From NCBI GenBank assembly GCA_014706295.1, contig JACSVZ010000004.1:88233047-88297046 (forward strand): 64,000 nucleotides of DNA, given 5' to 3'. The position numbers and the translations under genes are program-made. Positions 33,652-44,802 of this stretch are shown here, piece after piece. This DNA is from Lycocorax pyrrhopterus obiensis. Lineage: Eukaryota > Chordata > Aves > Passeriformes > Paradisaeidae. Under the pieces are notes generated by a model. That model was not told the origin of the DNA, searched no databases, and saw nothing but the letters and a program-made list of their open reading frames with translations. The stretch's first letter is position 1. Every line of letters starts with the position of its first letter.

Positions 33652-36600
33652 TCCCTTCTAGGCTGAAGAACTTTGTTTGTTTTCTTTTTTCACTCATGCA
33701 ACATATGTTCTATATCATACACGACATTTTAATGCACCCTTTCTCATCTCTTTCGAATTAACTTTATTGAGTTTTGGTGGCTACATGCAGGATTTCAGAC
33801 TAAGCCATACAAGTATTAATAGCATTAATTCTCTAATATCTGACCACAGTTTTGATCAGCAGGCAGGGGGATGAGGGCTGTTGTCTGAACCTTTTTACAG
33901 TGAGAATGTCCCAGACTGACATAGTTGATGACTTTGATCCTAACCAACAACAAAAAGATATTGCAGTCATTCAAATAGCATTTGATATTGTAGCTTAAAA
34001 GAATTTCCATGCATTACTGTGAAATTTAATCTTTAATTAAACTTGTTTTCCTTTCCAGATACTTGTATACAAATGAGTTTTCTGAGCAAGCAGTGCATGA
34101 TTTATTAGACATCATTCACCACCTCCAAAGAAGAGTTTTCACTCTGTTTTTACCCTTATCTTACCTCCTCTCTGTGGTGAAGGAATTCCACCTTCTCTCA
34201 TCTGTCTATCAAGTACACACTTAGTGTATTTCCATTTCCTTTGCCTTACTTTTCTGCAAGCTGCATAAAAGTGAGACCAGAAGAAGAGGAGATGAGAGGA
34301 CTGGCAGGTGGGTGATGTGCCCAGTCACAGGCCTAAGGAAGAAAGGAAGAGAACATGGCTTAGAAAAGGTGATGGAAGCAAGAACTCCTTTTCTTCCTCC
34401 TTTCTGCCAATGAAACAACATGTTGTACTCTCCTTAGACTTTTGTAATGCTGTCTTTTCTGAGGCCCCAAAGTGTACTAACACTTGAACAGAGTTGACAT
34501 AGATATCCTGAAATGGCAGAACATTAATGTGAAATAGCAACAGCACTTGCTGGAATTACTACTAGTATCAGTTAATTAGGGTTTATTATTATATTGGAGT
34601 TATAATACATTGATGATTACTGTTTCTTTGCAACATGGCACAAGTCTTTTCTGTGGCTCTTGCTCACCAGTCTGTATTTTCTCTCTCCTTTTCTCCTTGT
34701 ACACAGTACCTTCTCTCATGCATTAAATTCTCCTGCACCACTGCACTTAAAACAGCCTTTTGCCAGGTGAGCCGTCCCAGATGATTCATCTGACTTTTCC
34801 ATTAGTGCAGTTTCTCCCTGTTCTTGCCCATTGAATGTAGTGCAAACTGGTCACAGAGTATAAGCTCTTTTCAGTAGACATGCTAAACTTGTCTGAGCTT
34901 TAAAAGAGATCACTACCAGAGTCTTGTAAACTTAGCCGCTGTTATGTCACACAGGGGAAAAAATGATTTTCCGATCCCTTTTTTACTATGTTAGGAGTGA
35001 CTGTAAATATATGTAAGACAACAAGAACTCTGTACAGTGGTTTTTTGGTACTAAGTGAATACCTCAGATTCATGCCAGCCAAATCAGATACTGGTATTTG
35101 CTCCTTCCCTATGATCATCAGTACTCCAGGACTGCCAAGAGACCAAATTTCTCTTGGGAACACCAGTTTAACAGTTAGCATTCTCCTTTTCTGCCCTTAC
35201 CCTCCAGGTATCCCTTTGCAGTAACAATCAAGCACCAGGAATAATTTACCCTGCGAAAGAATGGAGGGAAACAATTTCAGGCATGACACTACACTGTAGT
35301 GTTTTAACTAGGAAAAGATATTTAATAAGAATTGCCAGTGATTACACATGGGGCCTGGAGAAAAGCAGAGTTGTGAACAATACTCATATCTCTAATTGGT
35401 CCTTGAGAGGCTTTTTGCCAAAATGCCTAGTAGTTGTAAGTTTCTTTTCTTGATATTACACATTATCATGTAATGGATTTTATTTTGAATAGTATTTTTA
35501 TCTATTTTTTCAGTAGATTAGTAGCATTTCTCTAATTCAGAACTCTTTTATTTCTTTCATATTCCTGTCATATTCTCAAATTCATTGTTTCATGGAGGGT
35601 TCAGCATTCTGAGCAACTTCTAGACCCCTAAATATAAAGCAAATACGTCCCTACCACACCTGGCAGATATTACTTTCTGATTGAAGGTGGAGCTATTAAG
35701 CATATATCTATCAAGTGACTTGCCAAAGGTCATACAGATAGTCTGCAGCAGGGTGAGGTCTCTTGAGTCCTGGCCCAGTCATTGTAACAGAAGAAACATA
35801 CTTCCTCCTAGCATTTCTGGCACAGCCTGTTATTGTCAGGAAGATGAAGAATGGATAAATGTTACCTGTGGATGTCAAAAAATTAAATTTTTCTTTTAAT
35901 TAGACAAAATAATTTAGCTCTGACTCTTAATGTAAAAGTTCATTAGTGAAATACAAGAAGTGACATTGTTGCCTAACCTAGGTACAGAAGAATTATATTC
36001 ATATCAGTGAAATAACATTAAAATTAATGAAAGATATAATTATTTGATATGGAAGGATAGTCACATTTTCTAAAATAAATTCGACTTTAGCTGGCACTGA
36101 GATTGACAAATTTAAATACAGGAGAATTTATTTTAGAAAAAAGAGAAGGGACTATAGCTTAATAGTATAATACCTTTAGCAAATTGAGCTATGCAGTTAC
36201 TGCTGGTGACTTCAATAATTGCATGCTAAATCGTTCTTGAATATACAATACCAAGTTTGTTCACTTAACACCCTGATTTTCCTGTAGTTCTGTTTCTCAA
36301 GTGATGTAAAATATAATGTAATGTTTGCTTTTTAAGGATAACATCTAAATGAAAAAGTCCCTAGACAGCTTGAAGAGATATAGGCTAATCATCTAATTGT
36401 GGGTTGGGTCTGTTTTGTTTGTTTGTTGTTTATTATTATTACTTATTTATAATAGTCCTGCTTCAAGCTAAATCTGATGCTTTTCTTTGTCTGGTTATGT
36501 GAGTAGATTTAAGAGTGGGTTATTGGAGCTAACTCTGCTAAAAAAAGCTATTCTGATGAAAGTCACAAAGTGTTTCTGCTTGCTTCATTACTCTTTAATT

Positions 36601-37284
36601 TTCATTAAAGAGAAAATTGAGGCATTTGAGACAGGGAACGCTGTGTGCCCCAACTTCGCTGTAGTTGAAAGAAACATAATGAAATCCAAGACTTGTACCT
36701 AGAAAGAACTTACATGCTTCCTTTTCAATGACCATACTTCCTTAACTGTAGATAAGGATTCGCCAAACTTTTGCCTTCTCTTTTTCATCCACTTGACCTG
36801 TGTATTTCAAGTTTATGTGAAAAACATAAAAGTCACAAAAGCCAATATATGTAGTTCATTAGAGCTGCAGCCAGAGCTCAGTGGGGCAGAGGAAGGGCAA
36901 ACAAGAGAGAACACAGTTTTTACCTGCATGTTATAAGATGACTTGATTCTTTAGAACTTAAATGGACAGTAGGTATCAGACAGTAGAGATGTGCTTAATT
37001 AGAAAAGTCACTGTAAGCCTCAGTGGCTGGAAGCTGAAGGTAGACTAATTCAAACATGAAAAGGCCCCATTTGTCTAGGTATGAAAGTAATTAACCACTA
37101 GAATGACTTACTTCAAAACAGAAAACTTATGGTAAATTCTTTATTATTAGAAGGATTTGCATCAAGCCTGTCTCTTTTTCAGAAGATGAACTCTCCAACA
37201 GTACCAGAGGTTTCTATCTTAGTTCAGAAACTGTAAAGTGGAATGATATGATCTTCTCACACAGACAGCAAAATGAAATAATCA
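33652..37284. other. single-copy DNA, no gene seen
   Basis: No gene or interspersed repeat recognised. A (GTTT)/(TTA) low-complexity tract lies at about 36412-36446. Confidence 0.5.
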
Positions 37285-38503
37285 CACAGAATAACACAAT
37301 CACAGAATCAGCAGGCTGGAAGAGACCTTCAAGATCACTGAGTCCAACCCGTGCCCTAACACCACCTCATGGCAAACCATGGCACTGAGTGCCACATCCA
37401 ATCTTTTTTTAAACACATCCAGGGATGGTGACTCCACCACCTCCCTGGGCAGATGATTCCAGAAGTTTATCACTCTTTCACTAAAAAACTTTTTCCTAAC
37501 ATCCAAACTAAATTTCCCTTGGCACAGCTTGAGACTGTGTTCTCTTGTTCTGTCAGTTGTCGCCTGGAAAAAGAGACTGACCCCCCACCTGACTACAGCC
37601 ACCTTTCAGGTAGTTGTAGAGAGAGAGAGAAGGTCATCTCTGAGTCTCCTTTTCTCCAGGCTGAACAGCCCCAGCTCCCTCAGTCGTTCCTCGTAGGGCT
37701 TGTGTTCCAAGCCCTTCACCAGCCTTGTTGCCCTCCTCTGGACACGCTCAAGCGTCTCAACGTCCTTCCTGGACTGAGGGCCCCAGAACTGGACACAGCA
37801 CTCGAGGTGCGGCCTCACCAGTGCTGAGTACAGGGGAAGAATGACTTCTCTGGTCCTGCTGGCCACACTATTTCTGATTCAGGCCAGGATGCCATCGGCC
37901 TTACTGGCCACCTAAAGGGTGGCCTTATTGTGCCCCTAAAGGGCACACTGCTAGCTCATGTTCAGGTGGCTGTCGACCAGTACTCCCAAGTCCCTTTCCA
38001 CCTGGGCACTGTCCAGCCACGCTGTCCCCAGCTTATAGTGTTGCAGGGTGTTATTGTGGTCAAAATGCAGGACTAGGCACTGGGACTTGTTAAACTTCAT
38101 CCTATTGGACTCTGCCCATCTATCCAACCATTCCAGGTCTCTTTGCAGAGCCCTCCTGCCTTCCAACAGATCGACACATGCTCCCAGCTTAACATCATCT
38201 GCAGATTTACTAATGAAAGACTCAATACCCTCATCCATGTTGTCAATTAAAATATTAAACAAAACTGGCCCCAGCACAGATCCCTGAGGGACACCACTAG
38301 TGACTGGCTGCCAACTGGCTGCAGTACTGTTCACCACCACTCTCTGGGCCCGGCCATCCAGCCAGTTCTTAACCCAGTGAAGAGTGCACATGTCCAAGCC
38401 ATGGGCTGCCAGCTTTTCCAGGAGTTTACTGTGGGAGACAGTGTCAAAGGCCTAGCTGAAGTCCAAATAGACAACATCGACAGCCTTCCCTGCATCTGCC
38501 TCT
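37285..38503 (-). mobile_element. CR1 LINE, 5'-truncated, longest copy
   Basis: About 1.2 kb. The left edge CACAATCACAGAATCA followed by GGCTGGAAGAGACCTTCAAG is the complement of a CR1 3' end. Going right, the sequence reads backwards through the 3' UTR, the C-terminal part of ORF2 and the reverse transcriptase palm, breaking off near 38503. CpG sites and reading frames are better kept than in the other CR1 copies, so it is one of the younger copies here. The 5' end is lost, as is usual for LINE insertions. Confidence 0.95.
37300..38397 (-). pseudogene. CR1 ORF2 fragment (reverse transcriptase C-terminal half)
   Basis: Three frame segments: 37951-38397, 37606-37866 and 37300-37602. The first holds RT palm motifs: [14 protein letters not shown] at residues 34-47 and ADD at 66-68, where CR1 proteins have an aromatic residue before ADD and this copy has serine. 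The second segment carries [15 protein letters not shown] and [17 protein letters not shown], and the third [23 protein letters not shown], all typical of the CR1 ORF2 C-terminus. ORF2 normally supplies endonuclease and RT for target-primed reverse transcription. This copy lacks the endonuclease and half of the RT and is frameshifted, so it is inactive. Confidence 0.92.
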
Positions 38504-40616
38504 AAAACTATAAATCTATTAAATTTTAGAATTGGTTCAATGTGGAAGAATTTCCTTATGGCACGTGTAGGAAACTATGATGTGGAGGAAAGATATTTGT
38601 TAAGGTTGTAAAGTTCTGGTATGGCAAATGGCATTTCTGTATGGTAAAAGCAGTCTCCTTGTACCAGAAGGAAGCATCACTCAAAGCCATTGAATTTCTG
38701 CAAACAAGGTCATCTAGATGTGTTGCATCTGCATAACTATGATCACTGTTCATTCAGCACACCAGGGTTGTTCTGGGTTTAGGCAGAATGCTGTCTGGTG
38801 AGTGTCCCAGAAAAATCATTAGAAAATCTGCCTTACAAATCCTTCATTGTACAAATACTTGTAGAATTCAGACCTCTTCATATAAGATAAAATTAAAAAA
38901 ACCTTATCACTAGGTTATAAAAATGGTTTTAATGGCCCAAAATCAAAAAGATGTAAAGCCTGGTCTTGTGCAGTTCTTTGGATATTGGCTTGTTTGCAGG
39001 GAGAAATAAGGCAACTTGCCTGGAGCTGAGATATTTATCCATCTCAGTGAAAACTAAGGGTACGCACGAAGGGTATTTAACTGTGCCATCTTTTGCTCTG
39101 CATCTGGAAATGCTGCATTATTATCTAGGAGCAAAAGGTGGTCTACATCACTTCAAATGTTTAGTGATTAGTTCGAGCTTTGTCACGTGAGGAATTCTTG
39201 TGCTAATATATTTATTTACACAATTAAACATGGAGTCCCTGACAAATTAGTCAAACAGTAAATCTTCTCTTCAGCACCACCCACAAATTTGCATAGGGAA
39301 TTTTATTTCTGCTTACAAATAGGATCAGTAGAAGGGTCATCATGGTCATGGTGAGAAATATTCAGATTATATGTTTTTCATATATCTGATTAAAATTTAT
39401 TACAATGTACAGTTGCAATGATACTTCCAAGTAAACGCTCCAGAAAAAATAGCTGGCTGAGAATGTGTAACAGAGATCTTCCCTAGTAGCCTTTGTAGAT
39501 TTGACATTTCACTTTTGGACACTTTTAGAGCACTGTGTCTACTACAGTCTTTCAAATGCTCACTTGATACAATTTTCTGAAAATATTTCAGTGTGTAACT
39601 AGTAAAGTACCACATCAATATGTTTTGATTTTTTTTTTAAAGTACACATATTTTTCTTAAAATATGCTTCTCATATAGTCAGAAAATAACAAATACTAAT
39701 AAAACAAATTGAATATTTACCTGATGATGTAAGGTAAATATAGTTAAAAACTGTGAGTTATAATCATTGTAGAAAAGGATGACTTGGACAGAACTAAAAA
39801 TGACTGAGATTCACTTTTTCACTTAGAGAATAAGTTTAATGTTGATCACAGTTCCAACATCAACAACACACAGAAGACATAGGCAAACGTATTTTTCTAT
39901 CATCCTTCAGTTTAAGGCTATTCTTTCGGAAACTCCTTTAGAAGCTGGGCTGATTCATGGCTTCTAAGTGTACCAATTTTATGCATAGCATTCTGATCCA
40001 GTCACCTTATTTAAGAACTAGACTGATGCTCAGTTTCTTTCAGAAGTTTAGGCACTGCAGTGCATATCCCTTAAGTGCCTGCATTTGGGTGATGTTAGCA
40101 TTGGTCCTGAGGGCTCAGGGTACATGAGCTGTGAGATCTGGTTTGTGCTAATGGGCAACCAATCATAAAACTTTTCCTAGGGAATTATGACAGAGGCCTG
40201 GTGCTGTCATCTCTTCTACTGATGACGAATAATAACCAAGGGAAATACAAGAATACACGGATAGCCACAGTAAACAGACTGGTTAATTGCTAATGATGAC
40301 CCTTACTAGGAGTGGATGATTACTTACCTAAGGTGGTTAAAGTCATATTCTTGGAAATAAAATTACTTAAATGTATTTTTAAGCTTATACATGACCCAAA
40401 TTTTTCTGTCTTGATTAGACTGTGAATGAATCTAGATTTGAAGGATTTGTGTATTTTAGATTGGATAGGGGGAATGACAAGTTTGAGCAGGTATTCCCAA
40501 AGTCCAACACAGGTGACTCTTAACAACGGCCTACTTAACTAAATGAATTCTCGATTTGGCCTTCTGCACCTAAATGTCCCTTGCATTACTCATCAGTTGC
40601 CTGTAATAGTAAATTT
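38504..40616. other. single-copy DNA, no gene seen
   Basis: Nothing recognised; all open frames are under 75 codons. Confidence 0.5.
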
Positions 40617-41216
40617 TGTTACTTGTTAGGGTTTTTGATGCTCCTTTGTGTTGCGCTGACCGCTTGGCCGCCCGGAGGCCTGGCAGGCCACTTGCTTCAG
40701 TGTCCCAGTCAGGGGACTGGATGAAGCAAAGAAGTTGGTGTCAGCTCCTCCAAGAGTTGTTTGCTGTTGGCTCTCAAGGGAGCAGACTGCAGTCGGGTTG
40801 TTGCTAGGCAACGGCAAAGGTAAAGGAGGAGAGAGGGAACCTTTTGGTGCAACAGTTCCCACTTTATTGCCTGGAAGGGATGCAAGCGAGAAGGCAAAGG
40901 AAGGGGTTGAAGGCAACTTTTATATGACAAGAGAATAGGGGAGGAACAAAGGAATAAACCAATGGGGAAATGACATGGAATGACAGGTATCCAATGGTGA
41001 GGGGTTAAGGGAGGAACTTATTTAAACTAACCAATAAAACTCCTAACGAAACAGAACTTTCCAGAACAAAATTGCATAGTCAACAGAGTTATGAATAATC
41101 ATGAAGGGGTTAACCAATAGGGAACGGAAGAACAAAGATGCTTCTAGAACTGGAGGCGGAGACGCCTATAGGGGTGACACCCAGAGGGCTGTGTCCCTAG
41201 ATGTCGGTGCTCTCCA
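40617..41216 (-). mobile_element. 3' LTR of a 5'-truncated ERV
   Basis: Minus-strand LTR of about 560-600 bp. Reading down the minus strand: several CCAAT boxes (inverted as ATTGG), TATA box CATATAAAAGTTGCC near 40918, polyadenylation signal GCAATAAAGTGGG near 40865, a G/C-rich U5, and an end at AAGTAACA (40617) or CCCTAACA (40624). The 5' edge is either TGTCACCCC (41179) or a TG after a purine tract (41216). The segment is rich in CpG compared with its AT-rich surroundings, so it is fairly young. Viral class is not determined. Confidence 0.65.
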
Positions 41217-41347
41217 CTGATCCTCCCTCCCCGTCACTGTCATGGGCGGGGAAATCCACCCACTGGATGTCATCCGGCCCAGGAATGGGCTGGGTCACCG
41301 CAACGCCTTTGGCGTTCAGTAATTTGCCGGAACGTGTGATCTGAAGG
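41197..41347 (-). pseudogene. C-terminal coding remnant beside the LTR (unrecognised)
   Basis: Minus frame of 50 codons, limited upstream by TGA (41350-41352) and ending in TAG (41197-41199). It contains GVAVTQPIPGPDDIQWVDFP and an acidic end. It is CpG-rich, unlike the sequence to its right, which becomes AT-rich at about 41350. Position directly upstream of an LTR suggests the end of a retroviral pol or env reading frame, but I do not recognise it. On the minus strand it is preceded by a pyrimidine tract and TCTTTCTAG, which resembles a splice acceptor and may be coincidence. Confidence 0.35.
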
Positions 41348-41779
41348 TTTCACTGCCTAGAAAGATAAAAAGGCTAAATGGAGCTGAGTATGTCTTATTT
41401 TATGTTCAGAAAATACATGCAAGCTCTCATTTTCTGATGCACAGTAGAAACAAAACAGTGGGATATACCTTCTCTCACATATCCCCCACGCACTTTCTCG
41501 GTGAGAAGTTAACCTGCAAAGCTTTTTCTCCATTTCAGTTTCACATAGCAGGTTCTTCTCTTATTCCAGATTGAATTCACTGTCTTTTCCGAAGATTCCT
41601 GGACTGTTCCTAGTACACGCAAATTCTGAAAGGTCCACCAAGAAAACAGGAAATAACGCCTCTTCAATTAGCATGGTTTCTGATCAGCCATATATATGCA
41701 GCCCATATTTTGGAAAATAGCTTCAGTTTTTAAAGCTCTGAACAATAACATGTTCTGAATGAATGGCAGCCAGCAGTAT
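41348..41779. other. flank between ERV remnant and CR1, no gene seen
   Basis: AT-rich. The ERV remnant stops abruptly at about 41350 without a recognisable 5' LTR. Confidence 0.45.
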
Positions 41780-42533
41780 CAGGGGTAAGGCACCTGGGAC
41801 AGGGCAACCTTGGTTGTATGCGTATACTAGGAAATGAGATTCTGGAAAGCAGTGCTGTGGAAAGGGACCTGAGGGTCCTGGTCAATGGCAAGTTGAACAT
41901 GAGTCAGCAGTGCCCTGGCAGCCAGGAGGGCCAAGCGTGTCCTGGGGGGCATCAGGCAGAGCATCGCCAGGCGGGCAAGGGAGGGGGTTGTCCCTCTCTG
42001 CTCTGCCGTGGGGTGGCCTCACCTCGAGTGCTGGGGACAATTTTGGGCACCACAATATAAAAAAGATATTTTAACTATTAGAGAATGTGCAAAGGAGGGC
42101 ATCTAAGATGGTGAAGGGCCTTGAGGGGAAGCCGTATGAGGAGCGGCTGAGGTCACTTGGTCTGTTCAGCCTGGAGGAGAGGAGACTGAGGGGAGACCTC
42201 ACTGCAGTTACAACTTCCTCGTGAGGGGAAGGGGAGGGTCAGACACTGATCTCTTCTCTGTGGTGAACAGTGACAGGAACCAAGGGAATGGCCTGAAGCT
42301 GTGTCAGGGGAGGTTTAGGCTGGGTGTTAGAAAAAGGTTCTTCACCCAGAGGGTGGTTGGGCCCTGGAAGAGGCTCCCCAGAGAAGTGGTCGCAGCACCA
42401 AGCCTGACAGAGTTCAAGTGTTTGGACAGCACTCTTCTTGTTGTGTGTCTCTCGGGGCTGTCCTGTGGAACGCCAAGAGCTGGACTTGATAATCCTGCTG
42501 GGTCCCTCCCATCTCAGCATATTCTATGATTCT
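41780..42533 (+). mobile_element. CR1 LINE, 5'-truncated
   Basis: Plus orientation, ending TATTCTATGATTCT at 42533. It contains AGTGCTGTGGAAAGGGACCT, GTTCAGCCTGGAGGAGAGGA, GGTTCTTCACCCAGAGGGTG and GGCTCCCCAGAGAAGTGG, all CR1 3'-region blocks. The C-terminal ORF2 segment is split among frames; 42221-42529 carries LCQGRFRLGVRKRFF and RLPREVVAAPSLTEFK. Many CpGs remain, so the copy is relatively young. Its start near 41780 is approximate. Confidence 0.93.
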
Positions 42534-44777
42534 AAAACCCCCATTTCAGCTTGACCCATCTTTTTCAACAGAATCCAGTACAGTGACTGTCATTATGGGC
42601 CATCTAAACCAGAAAGCAAAACAAGTTCTTTTTAGAATTTTACAGAATACATATGGGAAAAATCAAACTTTCATAACAATGCCTTTTTTCTGACAGGAAA
42701 TTTTCACATTTGCAACAAAAATTGATTTGATGAACACTGCAATTTCCCTGCAAACTTTTGTCTTTGTGATTGATTTTTTTCCTCTCCTTTTACTCTGGGA
42801 ACTTTTGTGTTTCTGGTTAGAAATCTGAGTCAGAGACTGTTGTTTTGTACAACTGGAGAATTGTTTTACTGCTGCAGTCATTCCATTCTCAGCCATTACA
42901 GTTAAATCCCTAATCTCATATCCCCCTGCTATTTCCTTCTGTAATCTTCAGGAATTTGGCTTAATTTTTGCATCTAGATGTGTTCTACACACCATGCATT
43001 TTATTTACATCTGTACCACATAAATCACCTCTGAAGCTTTTTCCAGGTCAGGATTCTGATTTATTTACAGGATTGTGAAACATTTAAACATTTCCCACAA
43101 AAACTTCTATCCTTTTAATGGTAGTTGCTCTCAACTTTCCTCTGACAAAAGAATATGAGTTTTCAATTTTGGATTGCAATGTTTCTGCAAAATCCTTTGT
43201 TCCTCTTCAACAACTCCATAGAAGAGGTTTCCTGGGGTCCCTGTTGCACACTGACATATGAGGTGTGCCAGGATGACATTTTGTACTCTCCCATTGGTTG
43301 CTTTTCCATAAGCTGTCAAAAGAAATGCGATATGCTGATTCCAATGCCTTTGATACTGTTCTAAAATGATGGCCAGCTGAGCCCTTCAAATCTAATTGAA
43401 TTTTGCATCCATCTCATTTTACCATTGGTGCTCAGAGCAGGAGCAAATTATCTGGATTCCCAGAATCTTCCAGGGCAGCTGAAATATTTTGGGTTAGAAT
43501 TTCTCCCCTTCACTGACATACAGTCCCTAGAGATGTAAAAAATCCATTCATTCATTAGCAGAGCTGGATGGAAAGTAGTAGGTGATTTTGGTGAAAAAGC
43601 TGCATCATTAAAGTTTGCTGTTTTCCCAAATGGGAATTAATGAAAATAAGATAAAATTGGTGGGGGGGAAGATTGATGGGCTTTCAGGGTCTGAGTCTTT
43701 CAAGAAGTGAGTGAGCCAGAAAGGAAATTTTTGGCTTTCTAAATGCCCTTATGGAAGGTTTTTGTTAACTGACAGAATTAACATTGGCTGAAGTTTGCCA
43801 GCACAGCTGCAAAAAGACAGGTCCCTGCCCAGACTGCTCTTCCTATCCTAGATCTGGAATCTACTCGACCTTTCTAAACCCAGGGGAATAAAGACATGAC
43901 TGCACTGTGAAGTACAGAGAAGCTTGGTTGCCAGCCAGCCTCATCACAGGATGGCCATGTGAACTCAGTGCAGGGCCATGCCTACAGCACCACTTTCAGC
44001 TGTGCCAGGGTACCCCAGTGCACGCAGACAAACCATTCGACATCATCATCCTAGCATAAAGAGTCATTCCTCACTGTAGGCATGACCAAACATTCAAGGT
44101 ACTGAGGGCTCAGAAAGTTTCTGTCAAGTTCACTGACGGGAATTGGAAGTTAACACATTACTGTTGCTGATAAAAGACATTGCTCCTGTGGATGCGTGTT
44201 TAATAGTATACTTTTGGATGGATAACTGATATTTAAGACCTTGAGTTATAAAAGAATAATGATTTCCTGAAATCACTGACGAATTAGTGGGCAAGCAAAA
44301 GCAGAATGTTAAAACTGTTTACAAGGTTACATAAAAGCCAGCATCTAAAATTCTATTCATTGCTAGTGCCACATATGATTTTGAACTTATTTGTAAAGCT
44401 GTGTAATTAAATCTATTGAAGAGATGGAAAAACTGATGATGTATCCAAAAACCTTTGAATTTTAACATTGGCTTTTGGAAATTGGGAAAAAATGGCAAAT
44501 ACTGTATTTCATAATAGAATAGCGGATGTTTTTCTTGGTGTTTAGAAAACAAACTCAGGAGCCAGAATATGCGTATATATAGCTCTGGAATAAATTTTTT
44601 CTGCATTTAAGCCAATTACAGCAACATTTTAAAGTCTGAATGTTTAAATATAGCTAACATGTTAAGCAGAGAGTTCAGTGAGGAGTGAATTCCCTCAGCT
44701 TCTTTGGGAATCAAGTCCACTGATTTAGGAGGATGAATGTGAATGCTTAGCTTGATAAAATTAGGCATAGTGATTTG

Positions 44778-44802
44778 ACAGTGCTGGCCTAATCAGCACT
44801 GT
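44778..44802. repeat. 9-bp inverted repeat, 7-base loop
   Basis: ACAGTGCTG-GCCTAAT-CAGCACTGT, perfect arms. Too short for a microRNA hairpin; no terminator-like T run. Confidence 0.45.

Noticed and set aside
37453..37827. 124-codon plus-strand frame in the CR1
   Set aside because: Antisense to the CR1 ORF2 remnant; shadow frame.
44778..44802. Inverted repeat as a microRNA hairpin
   Set aside because: Only 9 paired bases with no extension; microRNA precursors need about 25-30 pairs.
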